The notes beneath the pieces are model-generated. The model was not told the DNA's origin. It saw nothing but the letters and a program-made list of their open reading frames with translations, and ran no database searches. The position numbers and the translations under genes were made by a program. A DNA stretch of 64,000 bases from NCBI RefSeq assembly GCF_015624425.1, contig NZ_CP049919.1, positions 4,340,001 through 4,404,000 on the forward strand. Reading direction: 5' to 3'. Numbering within the stretch: position 1 is the first letter of the stretch; every line of letters starts with the position of its first letter. This DNA is from Roseateles sp. DAIF2 (lineage in GTDB: Bacteria; Pseudomonadota; Gammaproteobacteria; Burkholderiales; Burkholderiaceae_C). Below are positions 17,848 to 28,950 of the stretch, piece after piece.

Positions 17848-19657
17848 CCTTCATCTCCCTGCAAAGCGATTCGCGGCTGGACACCACGGCCAGCCAGGCC
17901 TCGATCTTAGGGAGTTCGTAGGCATGGAAGTAACGGGCGGCCGCGCGCTTGCCCTGGGCGAAGTCGCCGTCATCGTTGTCGGCCACCGTCAGCGCCAACT
18001 CCAGCCAGATCCAGGCCAGCACCACATGGCCGAAGGCCTGCAGATAGGGCGTGGCATTGGCCAACGCCTCCTCGGGCTCACCGCCGGCCCAGGCGTTCTT
18101 GGTCGCGCGGCCCAGCCGGGCCAGCGCCGCGGCCAGGCCGTTGGCCTGCTGCGCCAGCGGGGGCCGCCGCAGCGCCGCCTCGATGGTGGCGTTGATGCGC
18201 GCGGCCAGCGCCAGCAGCGCCTTGCCGCCGTCCATGACCACCTTGCGGCCCAGCAGGTCCAGCGCCTGGATGCCATGCGTGCCCTCGTGGATCATGTTCA
18301 GGCGGTTGTCGCGCCAATGCTGCTCCACGGGGAAGTCGCGCGTGTAGCCATAGCCGCCCAGCACCTGGATCGCCAGCGAGTTGGCCTCCAGGCCCCATTC
18401 GCTGGGCCAGCTCTTGGCGATCGGGGTCAGCACCTCCAGCAGCAGCTGCGCCTCGGCGGCGGCCTGCGGCGTGCCGGTGTGCAGCTCGTCGACCAGGCGC
18501 GCGCAATAGAGCTCCAGCGCCAGCCCGCCCTCGACATAGCTCTTCTGCGCCAGCAGCATGCGCTTCACGTCGGCATGCTCGATGATGGGCCGCTGCGGCT
18601 GCGATGCGTCCTTGCCGCCGACGCCGATGGGCCGCCCCTGTGGCCGCTGGCGCGCGTACTCGAGGCTGGCCTCGTAGCCGGCATAGCCCAGCATCACCGC
18701 GCCCAGGCCGACGCCGATGCGCGCCTCGTTCATCATGTGGAACATGCACTTGAGGCCATCGCCGGGCCGGCCGACCAGATAGCCCACCGCCCCGGCCCTG
18801 CCGCCCGGCAGGAAGCGGCCCTCGCCGAAGTTCAAGAGGCAGTTGCTCGTGCCGCGATAGCCAAGCTTGTGGTTCAGGCCGGCCAGGGCCACGTCGTTGC
18901 GCTCGCCGCTCAGTTGCCCCGAAGCATCGACCATCTTCTTCGGCACGATGAACAGCGAAAGGCCGCGCGTGCCCGGCACCAGTTGGCCGTCCGGCCCGGG
19001 GATCTTGGCCAGCACCAGATGCACGATGTTCTCGCCCATCTCGTGCTCGCCGCCCGAGATCCACATCTTGTGGCCCCGCAGGCGGTAGCGCGGCCCGAGC
19101 GGATCGCTATTGCCGTCTCCATCACCATCGGGCTCGGCGCGCGTCGCCACGTCCGACAGCGAGGAGCCGGCCTGTGGCTCGGACAGGCACATGGTGCCGA
19201 ACCAGCGACCGGCGAACTGCGCCTGCGCGAACACCTCGCGCTGGCGCTCGCTGCCATGGGCCATCAGCAGATTGGCATTGCCCTGGGTCAGCATCGCGTA
19301 GGCGCCGATCGCGACGCTGGCCCGGCTGATGAAGCTCTTGGCCGCCATCTCGATCACGCAGGGCAGCTGCATGCCGCCGAGCTCATAGTCCTGCGCCGCG
19401 GCCAGCAGGCCCGATTCGGCATAGGCCGCCAGCGCCGCCTCGGTGGCGGCCGGCAGCCGCACCCGCTCGCCGTCGAAGCTCGGCTCCTCGGTATCGACCA
19501 GGCGGTTGAAGGGCGCGAACTTCTCGCGCGCCAGCTTCTCGGCCAGGTCCAGCACCGCGCCGAAGGTCTCGCGCGAATGCTCGGCGAAGCGCGGCCGCGC
19601 GCTCAGCGCCTCGGCCTTCAGCCAGTCGTGCAGCAGGAACTCCAGGGTCTCGCGCAT
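17834..19657 (-). CDS. Long-form acyl-CoA dehydrogenase (DmdC/FadE-like, with C-terminal extension)
   Basis: A 607-aa FAD enzyme longer than the 380-aa core family. N-terminal helical domain, then FAD/substrate motif GTMCLSEPQAGSSL (about 169-182) and WISGGEH near 213. The C-terminal helical part carries QVLGGYGYTRDFPVEQHWRD and NMIHEGTHGIQALD, with the Glu of HEGTHG as the probable catalytic base (about residue 450). A C-terminal acyl-CoA dehydrogenase extension covers about 470-600. It introduces the trans-2 double bond in acyl-CoA. It sits 10 bp after the thioesterase gene. Confidence 0.92.
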   Translation of the reverse strand: MRETLEFLLHDWLKAEALSARPRFAEHSRETFGAVLDLAEKLAREKFAPFNRLVDTEEPSFDGERVRLPAATEAALAAYAESGLLAAAQDYELGGMQLPCVIEMAAKSFISRASVAIGAYAMLTQGNANLLMAHGSERQREVFAQAQFAGRWFGTMCLSEPQAGSSLSDVATRAEPDGDGDGNSDPLGPRYRLRGHKMWISGGEHEMGENIVHLVLAKIPGPDGQLVPGTRGLSLFIVPKKMVDASGQLSGERNDVALAGLNHKLGYRGTSNCLLNFGEGRFLPGGRAGAVGYLVGRPGDGLKCMFHMMNEARIGVGLGAVMLGYAGYEASLEYARQRPQGRPIGVGGKDASQPQRPIIEHADVKRMLLAQKSYVEGGLALELYCARLVDELHTGTPQAAAEAQLLLEVLTPIAKSWPSEWGLEANSLAIQVLGGYGYTRDFPVEQHWRDNRLNMIHEGTHGIQALDLLGRKVVMDGGKALLALAARINATIEAALRRPPLAQQANGLAAALARLGRATKNAWAGGEPEEALANATPYLQAFGHVVLAWIWLELALTVADNDDGDFAQGKRAAARYFHAYELPKIEAWLAVVSSRESLCREMKDGWF

Positions 19658-19667
19658 GCGGCGCCTC

Positions 19668-20087
19668 CTAGGCCGGGGTCACGGCCATCGTGCCCGAGGC
19701 CTTGACGCACAGGCGGCGCTGGCCGTCGGCCTCGATCGCATAGACCTCGGCCTCGGTGAACATCAGCTGGCGGCCGGGCTTGATCACCCAGGCCTCGCAG
19801 AGCAGGCGCTCGCCGCGGGCGCCGCGCAGCAGATTGGTCTTGAACTCGGCGGTCAGGATCCATTGCCCGGTGGGCGCCAGGGTCTGGGCCGCCGCACCCA
19901 TGCTGTGGTCGGCCATCGCGGCCATCACGCCGGCATGCACGACGCCGGTATGCTGCAGATGGCGCGGCGCCAGCCGCAGCTCGGTGCTGATGCGCCCCTC
20001 GCCGGCCGCGACCGGCTCGACGCCCAGGTCCACCATGAAGGGCGCGGCGCGGAAGAAGCCGCGCAGGGTCTCGAGGTCGAAGCTCAC
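19668..20087 (-). CDS. PaaI-family hotdog thioesterase
   Basis: A 139-aa hotdog protein with [24 protein letters not shown] (H-x-G and Asp positions near 50-60) and [18 protein letters not shown] near 80-95. The start is GTG at 20087, overlapping the thiolase stop (GTGA), a classic coupled junction. It may release CoA esters of short or blocked acids during beta-oxidation. Substrate not predictable. Confidence 0.88.
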   Translation of the reverse strand: MSFDLETLRGFFRAAPFMVDLGVEPVAAGEGRISTELRLAPRHLQHTGVVHAGVMAAMADHSMGAAAQTLAPTGQWILTAEFKTNLLRGARGERLLCEAWVIKPGRQLMFTEAEVYAIEADGQRRLCVKASGTMAVTPA

Positions 20088-21259
20088 AGCACCTCAAAGA
20101 CGCCGGCCGCGCCCATGCCGCCGCCGATGCACATCGTGACACAGACCTTCTTGGCGCCGCGGCGGCGGCCCTCGATCAGCGCATGGCCGGTCAGGCGCTG
20201 GCCGGAGACGCCATAGGGATGACCCACCGCGATCGCGCCGCCGTTGACATTCAGGCGCTCCATCGGGATGCCCAGGGTGTCGGCGCAGTAGAGCACCTGC
20301 ACCGCGAAGGCCTCGTTGAGCTCCCACAGGTCGATGTCGGCCACCGTCAGGCCCAGCTTCTTCAGCACCTTGGGCACCGCGTACACCGGGCCGATGCCCA
20401 TCTCGTCGGGTTCGCAGCCGGCCACCGCGAAGCCGAGGAAGCGCCCCAGCGGCTTCAGGCCATGCCGCTCGGCATAGTCCTCGGCCACCACCACGCAGGC
20501 GCCCGCGCCGTCGCTGAACTGGCTGGCATTGCCGGCGGTGATCACGCCGCCGGGCAGCGCGGTGCGGATGTCCTTGATGCCCTCATAGGTCGTGCCCTCG
20601 CGCAGGCCCTCGTCGGCCTGGATCGTCACCTCCTTGGTGATCAGGCCCAGGGTCTTGTCGGCCACGCCCATCGTCGTCGTGACGGCGACCAGCTCGTCGG
20701 CGAACAGGCCCGCCGCCTGGGCCGCGCAGGCCTTCTGCTGGCTGGCGGCGCCGTAGCGGTCCATGCGCTCCTTGTCGATCTTGTAGCGCTTGGCCACCTG
20801 CTCGGCGGTCTGCAGCATGCTCCAGTAAATCTCGGGCTTGTGCTTGACCAGCCAGGGATCGGCGTACATATGGCGGTTCGCCTCGTTCTGCACGCAGGAG
20901 ATGCTCTCAACGCCGCCGGCCACATAGACATCGCCCTCGCCCGCGATCACGCGCTGCGCGGCCATCGCGATGGTCTGCAGGCCCGAGGAGCAGAAGCGGT
21001 TCACCGTGACGCCGGCCACCGAGATCGGCAGGCCGGCGCGCAGCACGATCTGGCGCGCGACATTGCCGCCGGTCGTGCCCTCGGGCGTGGCGCAGCCCAT
21101 CAGCACATCCTCGATCGCGCCGGGCTCGATGCCGGCGCGTTGCACCGCGGCTTGCACCGCATGGCCGCCCAGGGTCGCGCCATGGGTCATGTTGAATGCG
21201 CCCTTCCAGCTCTTGGCCAGCGGGGTGCGGGCGGTGGACACGATGACGGCTTTGCTCAT
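20084..21259 (-). CDS. Acetyl-CoA C-acyltransferase (thiolase)
   Basis: A 391-aa thiolase with all active-site elements: nucleophile Cys in NRFCSSG (about residue 90), NEAFA near 320, catalytic His in VGHPYGVSG near 350, and second Cys in CIGGGMG near 380. It performs the thiolytic step of beta-oxidation. Sequence type is closer to the degradative FadA/FadI group than to PhaA by the [10 protein letters not shown] region, though this is a judgement by eye. It lies downstream of the FadB/J-like gene and the M20 hydrolase in one operon. Confidence 0.93.
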   Translation of the reverse strand: MSKAVIVSTARTPLAKSWKGAFNMTHGATLGGHAVQAAVQRAGIEPGAIEDVLMGCATPEGTTGGNVARQIVLRAGLPISVAGVTVNRFCSSGLQTIAMAAQRVIAGEGDVYVAGGVESISCVQNEANRHMYADPWLVKHKPEIYWSMLQTAEQVAKRYKIDKERMDRYGAASQQKACAAQAAGLFADELVAVTTTMGVADKTLGLITKEVTIQADEGLREGTTYEGIKDIRTALPGGVITAGNASQFSDGAGACVVVAEDYAERHGLKPLGRFLGFAVAGCEPDEMGIGPVYAVPKVLKKLGLTVADIDLWELNEAFAVQVLYCADTLGIPMERLNVNGGAIAVGHPYGVSGQRLTGHALIEGRRRGAKKVCVTMCIGGGMGAAGVFEVL

Positions 21260-21299
21260 GGCTGCTTGCTCCGTAGGACTTGGGTGTTGCTGCTGCTAT

Positions 21300-22772
21300 T
21301 CACTTCGCGGCTTCGCCCACCAGCCGGTGGTAGAAGCGCGTCAGTTCGGCCAGGTTGGCCGTGGAGATCCGCTCGTTCGTGCCGTGAAAACGCGGCAGGT
21401 CCTCGGGGCGCGCGCGCACCGGCGAGAAGCGGTAGATATGGTCGGCGATGCCCTCGAAATGGCGCGAGTCGGTGGCACCGATCATCAGGCCCGGCGCCAC
21501 CAGGGTGCCAGGGAAGACCTCGCGCACCGTGCGCTCGATGCGGCGGTAGGGCTCGGCCGCGGTGGGCGAGACCCGGCTGGCCTCGGAGGCGCCGGGCAAT
21601 GAATAGAGCTCGAAGCGATCGTTGCCGACCTGGCGTCGGACATGGTCCAGCACCGCGGCCTGGCTGTCGCCCGGCAGCAGGCGGAAGTTCACGGTGGCCT
21701 CGGCCGAGCCGGGCAGCACATTGTCCTTGTTGCCGGCATTGAAGACGGTCGGCGCGGTGGTGGTGCGCAGCATCGCCTGGGTGCTGGCGCCCTGCTCCAG
21801 CTGCCGCGCCACCAGCGGGCCAAACAGCCAGAGGTTGGACAGCGCCACGCGCTGCAGGCCCGGCATCTCCGGCGCCAGGGTCTCGAACATCTCGCGCGCC
21901 ACGCCGCGGATGCCCCCGGGCAGCTGCGCGTCATCGACGCGCTTGATCGCCGCGGCCATCATCGCGATCGCGCTGGTTCCCTTGGGCGGCGGCATGCTGC
22001 TGTGGCCCGGCGTGGCCGGCACCTTCAGCACCACCGACAGATAGCCCTTCTCGGCGATGCCCACCAGCGCGGCCGGCGTGGCCAGGCCGGGCATCACGCC
22101 CTCGGTGATCAAGAGGCCCTCGTCGAGCACAAAATCCAGGCGCACGCCGCGCTGCTGCAGGAGCGCGGCGATCGCCTTGGCGCCGCGCAGACCGCCGACC
22201 TCCTCGTCGGCGCCGAAGGCCAGGTAGACGGTGCGGCGCGGCTTGAAGCCGCCGGCCACCAGCATCTCGATGGCCTCCAGCTGCGCGACCAGATTGCCCT
22301 TGTCGTCCCAGGCGCCGCGGCCCCAGACGAAGCCGTCCTTCACCGCGCCATCGAACGGCGGCTGCGCCCAGTCCTTCTCGGTGCCGGGCGCGATCGGCAC
22401 CACGTCCTGGTGCGCCATCAGTAGCATCGGCTTGGCGGCGGGGTCGCTGCCGGGCCAGGTGTAGAGCAGGCTCAGCTCGCCGACGGTCTCGCGCTTCAGC
22501 GCCGCATGCAGCCGCGGGTAGGCCTGCTGCAGATGGGCATGCAGGCGCTGGAACTGGTCGGCATTCAGGCGCGCGTCATCCGCCGCGGCGATGGTGCGCG
22601 CGCGCACCGCGCCGGCCAGGCGCTCGGCCAGGCCGGCCTCGTCGACCGCCAGCGGCGGCAGCGGCGCGACCTGCAGCTGGCGCGACCCCTGGCGCCAGGT
22701 GTTGACCGCCACCGCCAGGATCAGCGCCAGCATCGCCAGCCCCAGGACTTTCAGTGCCCGCCGCATCGGCAT
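21300..22772 (-). CDS. M20-family metallopeptidase/amidohydrolase (carboxypeptidase S type)
   Basis: A 490-aa protein. An N-terminal membrane anchor or signal helix (residues 5-25) precedes the M20 core. Zinc ligands are seen in LLMAHQDVVP (about 118-127), GRGAWDDKG (about 151-159), GADEEVGG with the catalytic Glu (about 187-194) and the final ligand region near GTNERI (about 465). It resembles PM20D1/carboxypeptidase S, which handle N-acyl amino acids. That would fit its place between fadB/J and the thiolase, by releasing fatty acids for oxidation. Four bases separate its ATG from the preceding stop. Confidence 0.88.
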   Translation of the reverse strand: MPMRRALKVLGLAMLALILAVAVNTWRQGSRQLQVAPLPPLAVDEAGLAERLAGAVRARTIAAADDARLNADQFQRLHAHLQQAYPRLHAALKRETVGELSLLYTWPGSDPAAKPMLLMAHQDVVPIAPGTEKDWAQPPFDGAVKDGFVWGRGAWDDKGNLVAQLEAIEMLVAGGFKPRRTVYLAFGADEEVGGLRGAKAIAALLQQRGVRLDFVLDEGLLITEGVMPGLATPAALVGIAEKGYLSVVLKVPATPGHSSMPPPKGTSAIAMMAAAIKRVDDAQLPGGIRGVAREMFETLAPEMPGLQRVALSNLWLFGPLVARQLEQGASTQAMLRTTTAPTVFNAGNKDNVLPGSAEATVNFRLLPGDSQAAVLDHVRRQVGNDRFELYSLPGASEASRVSPTAAEPYRRIERTVREVFPGTLVAPGLMIGATDSRHFEGIADHIYRFSPVRARPEDLPRFHGTNERISTANLAELTRFYHRLVGEAAK

Positions 22773-22775
22773 CGG

Positions 22776-24881
<2,106 letters not shown>

Positions 24882-24946
24882 GGACGGCCCCTTATTGGCA
24901 GAGCGATGCAACCCGGCCCGGCGGTCGGCTTCTCGACGCCGGGCGA

Positions 24947-24970
24947 AGAATAGAACGATCGTTCGATTCT
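24947..24970. promoter_or_regulatory. 24-bp palindromic operator before the beta-oxidation operon
   Basis: AGAAT-A-GAACGATCGTTC-G-ATTCT is a perfect inverted repeat apart from one mismatched pair (24952/24965). It lies 65 bp upstream of the FadB/J-type start. Its form suits a TetR-family dimer pair, as in the FadR/PsrA/FadP-type repressors that control fatty-acid degradation. The regulator gene is not next to it. The palindrome is seen; the regulator identity is inferred. Confidence 0.75.
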
Positions 24971-25019
24971 AGGCAGCAAAAGGGGCGCGGCGATGTCCCT
25001 GCCGCGACAGCGCGCTCGC

Positions 25020-25385
25020 TCAGCGGCGCGACAGGATCTGGGTCGGCGCGAAGCCGTCCTTGGGTGCCGGCTTGTCCGGCGACAGCGGCAGGAAGACCTC
25101 GGGCTCGAGCGGCGGGGTCGCGGCAGCGGCCGTGGCGGCCGCGGCTCTCGCGGCGGCCGGCGACACCGTCTGGCGCAGCTCGCCCAGCTCGCGCTGCAGC
25201 TGCTCGACCTGGCGCCGCGCCTGCGTCACCTGCTGGCTGACCTGCTGGCGCGACTGCTCCAGATGGCCGATGCGGGCCGCCGAGACGCGCAGTCGCCGCC
25301 CGAACCACCAGACCGCACCGACCCAGGCCGCGCCCGCCCCCGCCAGGCCCACGCCCACCAACATCAGCGATTGGGTTGCATCCAT
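25020..25385 (-). CDS. Membrane-anchored coiled-coil protein, function unknown
   Basis: A 121-aa protein. One N-terminal membrane helix (about residues 7-27, [21 protein letters not shown]) is followed by a coiled coil (about 38-75) of Gln/Leu/Glu heptads such as [19 protein letters not shown]. An Ala/Pro-rich tail ends in ILSRR. The ATG at 25385 has a strong GGAGGT. It stands alone between the divergent operator region and the pca genes. Not recognised; possibly an envelope scaffold. Confidence 0.7.
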   Translation of the reverse strand: MDATQSLMLVGVGLAGAGAAWVGAVWWFGRRLRVSAARIGHLEQSRQQVSQQVTQARRQVEQLQRELGELRQTVSPAAARAAAATAAAATPPLEPEVFLPLSPDKPAPKDGFAPTQILSRR

Positions 25386-25449
25386 CGCACCTCCGGTAAC
25401 GGTTTCGCGACCAATGTAGCGCCCGGGTCCGGACGCGCCAACGCTCGTT

Positions 25450-26709
25450 CTAGGTGGAGGCTGTCACCGGTTTGATTGACCCGATGAAGCGTCGCAACAA
25501 CAGCAGCAACTCGTCGGGTTGCTCCAGCGGGCTCAGGTGCGAGGCCCCGGCTAGTTGCTCGAAGCGCGCGCCGGGAATGCGCTCGGCGATCGCCCGGCCC
25601 ATCGCCGGGGTCGCTCCCTGGTCCAGCGCGCCGGCGATCACCAGGGTCGGGCAGCGCACCGCGGCCAGCCGCGCCAGGTAGTCGACGCCGCGCACCGCGT
25701 GGCAGGCCGCGACATAGGCCGCCGGATCCTGGCGCAACAGCTGGGCCTGCAGCGCCTGCGCCGCCTCCGGCTCGCCGGCGCGGAACTCGGCATGCAGATA
25801 GCGCTCGGTCACCATGGGCGCCACCGCGGCCATGCCGCCGGCCTCGACCGCGGCGATGCGCTGGGCCCAGGCCGTCTGCGCCGCCTCGGGATACTGGGCC
25901 GTCGTGTGCGCCAGCACCAGGCCGCGCAGCAGCTCGGGATGGGCCAGGGCCAGGCCTTGCCCCACCATGCCGCCCATCGACAGGCCGACGAACAGCACCG
26001 GGCCGCGGCCCCATTCGCGGATCAGGCGCGCGGCATCGTCGACCAGCTGTTCCAGGCTGTAGGGCCCGGCCGGCCGCGCCGATTCGCCATGGCCGCGCTG
26101 GTCGTAGCGCAGGGTCGGATGGCCGGCCGCCGCCAGCTCGGCGGCCACGCCGTCCCACAGATGCAGGTCCAGCCCCAGCGCATGGCTGAACAGCACGGGC
26201 AAGCCCTGGCCCTCGCCCTGCAGCATCAGCGCCAGCTGCGGCTGGCTGAAGGTCTGCTGCGGGCGCGGGCGCTGCGGGCGCGTCAGCGGCTGGGGCAGCG
26301 GCGCCAGCCCCTCGGCCTTGAGGATCTCGCCGGTGATCTTGAAGGCGGTGTTGGCGGCCGGCACGCCACAGTAGATCGCGCCCTGCAGCAGGGTCTCACG
26401 GATTTTCTCCAGCGGCACGCCGCCGCGGATCGCGGCGCGGCAATGCAGCTCGAACTCCTCCCAGCGCGCCAGGCCCATCGTCATGCCCAGCACCAGCAGG
26501 CGGCGCGTCGGCTTGTCCAGCCCGGGGCGGCCCCAGATCTCGTGCCAGGCATAGCGGGTGATGAAGTCCTGGAACTCGGCATTGAAGGCGGTGGCGCCGG
26601 CGGTGGAACGCTGCACCCAGTCCTCGCCCAGCATCGCGCGCCGGTTCGCCAGGCCGCGATCGAAATCGTCGCTGCGCTGGTCGGCGGGATCCGGCGGCTC
26701 GGGCCTCAT
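25450..26709 (-). CDS. PcaC-PcaD fusion: 4-carboxymuconolactone decarboxylase / 3-oxoadipate enol-lactonase
   Basis: A 419-aa two-domain enzyme for consecutive steps of the protocatechuate branch. Residues about 20-130 are the decarboxylase ([20 protein letters not shown], then [13 protein letters not shown]). A Pro/Gln linker (about 140-158) leads to an alpha/beta hydrolase (about 160-415) with nucleophile GLSMGG, an Asp in GALDQG and the His in GASHLS. The decarboxylase is N-terminal, the reverse of the well-known actinobacterial PcaL order. The ATG at 26709 overlaps the pcaB stop (ATGA), so the two are translated together. Confidence 0.9.
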   Translation of the reverse strand: MRPEPPDPADQRSDDFDRGLANRRAMLGEDWVQRSTAGATAFNAEFQDFITRYAWHEIWGRPGLDKPTRRLLVLGMTMGLARWEEFELHCRAAIRGGVPLEKIRETLLQGAIYCGVPAANTAFKITGEILKAEGLAPLPQPLTRPQRPRPQQTFSQPQLALMLQGEGQGLPVLFSHALGLDLHLWDGVAAELAAAGHPTLRYDQRGHGESARPAGPYSLEQLVDDAARLIREWGRGPVLFVGLSMGGMVGQGLALAHPELLRGLVLAHTTAQYPEAAQTAWAQRIAAVEAGGMAAVAPMVTERYLHAEFRAGEPEAAQALQAQLLRQDPAAYVAACHAVRGVDYLARLAAVRCPTLVIAGALDQGATPAMGRAIAERIPGARFEQLAGASHLSPLEQPDELLLLLRRFIGSIKPVTAST

Positions 26710-28076
26710 GATGAGACGGGATTGTCCATCAGCGCGGTCCAGCAGGCACGCGCCTCGCGCAGGCCGCGCGCCACGCTGGCGTCGGCCTGTGCGGCCGCGG
26801 CGCGCTGGTCGAACACGGCTTCCAGCTCGGCCGCCTCGATGCGCTCGCGCAGCGCGGCATCGGCCTGGTGCAGGCCGCGCGCCAGCAGGCGCAGCGGCTT
26901 GCCCTCGGCCAGCACCTGCTGCGAAAGCGCCTCCACCGCCTGGTGCGCACGCGCCTTGCCCCAGACCCGCGCCAGCAGCAGCGCCAGGCCTTCGGCGAAC
27001 ACCAGGTCCTGCTGGCGCTCGATGTTCTCCAGCATGCGCGCCGGATGCAGTTGCAGCGCGGCCGCGGCCTGGCTCAGCGCGCGCACCGCGCCATGGCAGC
27101 TCAGCAGCAGGCCGGCCCATTCGGCCTGCTCGGCCTGCCAGCCGCCCAGGCCGCGCTCATGCTCCTGGTCCATGCAGGCCAGCAGCGCGGCGACGCGCTG
27201 CGGCGCGCGTTTCGCCGCGGCCAGGGCCTGCATGCAAGCGACCGGGTTGCGCTTGTGCGGCATCGCGCTGGAGCCGCCGGCGGCGCCCTCCATCAGCTCG
27301 CCGACCTCGGGCTGGGCCAGCAGCGACCAGTCGCGCGCCAGCTTGCCCAGCGAGCCGGTCAGCACGCCCAGCTCGGCGCCCAGGCGCAGCCAGCGGTCGC
27401 GCTGGGTATGCCAGGGCGTGGCGGGCAGCGGCAGGCGCAGCTCGGCGGCCACCTCGGCCGCCACCGCCTCGGCCTGCGCGCCCAGCGAGGCCAGGGTGCC
27501 GGCCGCGCCGCCCAGCTGCAGCAGCAGCGCGCTGTCGGCATGGGCGCGCAGGGCCTCGGCGCTGCGCAGCAGCGGCGCGACCCAGTTGTACAGGCGGCCG
27601 CGCAGGCTGCCGACCAGGGCCGGCTGCATCAGGGTGCGCGTCAGCAGCGGCACCTCGGCATGGCGCTCGGCGCGGTCCAGCAACTGGCCGGCCAGGGCCA
27701 GCAGGTCTTCCTCGATCAGGCGCAGCGCACGGCGCGTCTGCAGCACCTGCGCGGTGTCGATCACGTCCTGGCTGGTGCTGCCCCAGTGCACAAAGCCGGC
27801 GGCGGCGGGGTCGAACAGCGCCACCGTCTCGGTGAGCTTGTTGACCAGCGGGATCGCCGGGCTGCCGGCGCGGGCGCTGGCCGCGACCAGCGCATGCACA
27901 TCGTAGAGTTCGGCACGGCACAGGCTGGCGATCGCTTGGGCCGCGGCCTGCGGGATCAGGCCGACGCGCGCCTGGGCGCGTGCCAGCGCCGCCTCGAAAT
28001 CCATCATCGCCTGGACCATCGCCCGCTCGTCGAGCAGGGCCAGCATCTCGGGCGTGGACAAAAATACTTCGCTCAC
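26706..28076 (-). CDS. pcaB: 3-carboxy-cis,cis-muconate cycloisomerase
   Basis: A protein of about 456 aa in the fumarase/aspartase superfamily, with the signature GSSAMPHKRNP near residue 265 and TSQDVIDTAQVLQTRRA near 100. It lactonises 3-carboxymuconate to 4-carboxymuconolactone, the substrate of the next gene's decarboxylase domain. The start is uncertain: GTG at 28076 (VSEVFLSTPEML) fits family N-termini, with TTG and GTG alternatives just upstream and no clear ribosome site. No pcaGH, pcaIJ or pcaF are in the window, so the pathway is split. Confidence 0.9.
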   Translation of the reverse strand: MSEVFLSTPEMLALLDERAMVQAMMDFEAALARAQARVGLIPQAAAQAIASLCRAELYDVHALVAASARAGSPAIPLVNKLTETVALFDPAAAGFVHWGSTSQDVIDTAQVLQTRRALRLIEEDLLALAGQLLDRAERHAEVPLLTRTLMQPALVGSLRGRLYNWVAPLLRSAEALRAHADSALLLQLGGAAGTLASLGAQAEAVAAEVAAELRLPLPATPWHTQRDRWLRLGAELGVLTGSLGKLARDWSLLAQPEVGELMEGAAGGSSAMPHKRNPVACMQALAAAKRAPQRVAALLACMDQEHERGLGGWQAEQAEWAGLLLSCHGAVRALSQAAAALQLHPARMLENIERQQDLVFAEGLALLLARVWGKARAHQAVEALSQQVLAEGKPLRLLARGLHQADAALRERIEAAELEAVFDQRAAAAQADASVARGLREARACWTALMDNPVSS

Positions 28077-28147
28077 CAACACGGAATCACAACACCAAAA
28101 GCCAGAGTGCAATCGATGCTAGCGAGGCGCTCGCGTGTCGGCAGCGG

Positions 28148-28171
28148 GCTAACCCGCGGATGCGGGTTAGC
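28148..28171. terminator. Perfect 10-bp hairpin between sapC-like gene and pcaB
   Basis: GCTAACCCGC, a GGAT loop, then GCGGGTTAGC, located just after the SapC-family stop. No U-run follows on the minus strand, so termination efficiency is doubtful. The remaining sequence up to pcaB (28083-28147) should hold the pca promoter, but no clear boxes are seen. Confidence 0.5.
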
Positions 28172-28191
28172 GAGCGTGCGCAGTGTTGCGC

Positions 28192-28950
28192 TCAGGCTGC
28201 GGCGGGTGCGGCCGCGGCCGAGTGGCCCTGGGCCAGGCGGCTCATATTGCCCATCGAGACGCGGTGCATCTCGATCAGCGAGCTGACGCCGTTGCGGAAC
28301 AGCTCCAGCACCTTGGCGTCGGGCAGCTGGCTCAGCTTCTCTTCGTTGATGGCCAGGAAGCCGTCGACGTCGATCTTCTCGCCGTTGGGCAGGGTGGCCT
28401 CGAAGCGCATGTCCTGCAGCAGCTCGAGCTTCTGCAGTTCCTCGCACACCAGGCGGGTGCGCTCGGCCTCGCGCTCGAAGTTCTCCAGGAAGGCCTGCGC
28501 GTTGGTCGTGAACTCGCTGGGCTGGCCGTCGGCGCCGAACAGCGCGGTGCCTTCGGTCTGCGAGAAGCCCTTCCACTGCTCGTCGAAGCAGACGGCGATC
28601 TGGTCGCCGCTGTCGATGCGGGCCATCGCGAAGGGGTAGCGGCGCAGATAGGCCGGCGTGTAGTTGCCGGTCCACTTGCCGTCCTTGATGAACAGGTTGC
28701 TGCCGGGCTTCAGGCCGAACACCGCCAGCGGGGCCACGGCCGGCGCGGCACCGTCCTTGGGTGCGTCGCCGACGCGCACGAACACGATCGGGAATTCCTT
28801 GCAGGCCTCGTTGAACTCAACGGCGGCCAGGAACACCGAGTTCAGCTCGGCGGCGCGTTCCAGGGTCGGCAGCTCGGACTGCAGGCGCAGGTTCTTGTGC
28901 TGTTCACGGTCCAGCGGCACCAGGCTGCCGTACATCGGGGGGTTGCTCAT
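28192..28950 (-). CDS. SapC-family protein
   Basis: A 252-aa protein of the SapC domain family. Characteristic pieces are PLDREQHKNLRL near residue 12, LAAVEFNEACKEFPIVF near 41 and YLRRYPFAM near 100, and the family's usual IDVDGFLAINEEKL near 195. There is no signal peptide or membrane segment. SapC relatives are often encoded beside TonB-receptor or nutrient genes, but the molecular role is unsettled. The ATG at 28950 overlaps the stop of the CNNM gene by 4 bp (ATGA), so they form an operon. Confidence 0.85.
   Translation of the reverse strand: MSNPPMYGSLVPLDREQHKNLRLQSELPTLERAAELNSVFLAAVEFNEACKEFPIVFVRVGDAPKDGAAPAVAPLAVFGLKPGSNLFIKDGKWTGNYTPAYLRRYPFAMARIDSGDQIAVCFDEQWKGFSQTEGTALFGADGQPSEFTTNAQAFLENFEREAERTRLVCEELQKLELLQDMRFEATLPNGEKIDVDGFLAINEEKLSQLPDAKVLELFRNGVSSLIEMHRVSMGNMSRLAQGHSAAAAPAAA

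Noticed and set aside
25450..27120. Longer form of the PcaC-PcaD protein
   Set aside because: The extra N-terminus is Ala/Gly/Arg-rich shadow sequence inside pcaB. ATG 26709 overlapping the pcaB stop gives a normal decarboxylase N-terminus.
28148..28171. Standard Rho-independent terminator
   Set aside because: The stem is perfect but there is no U-tract on either strand, so it is reported only as a hairpin with moderate confidence.
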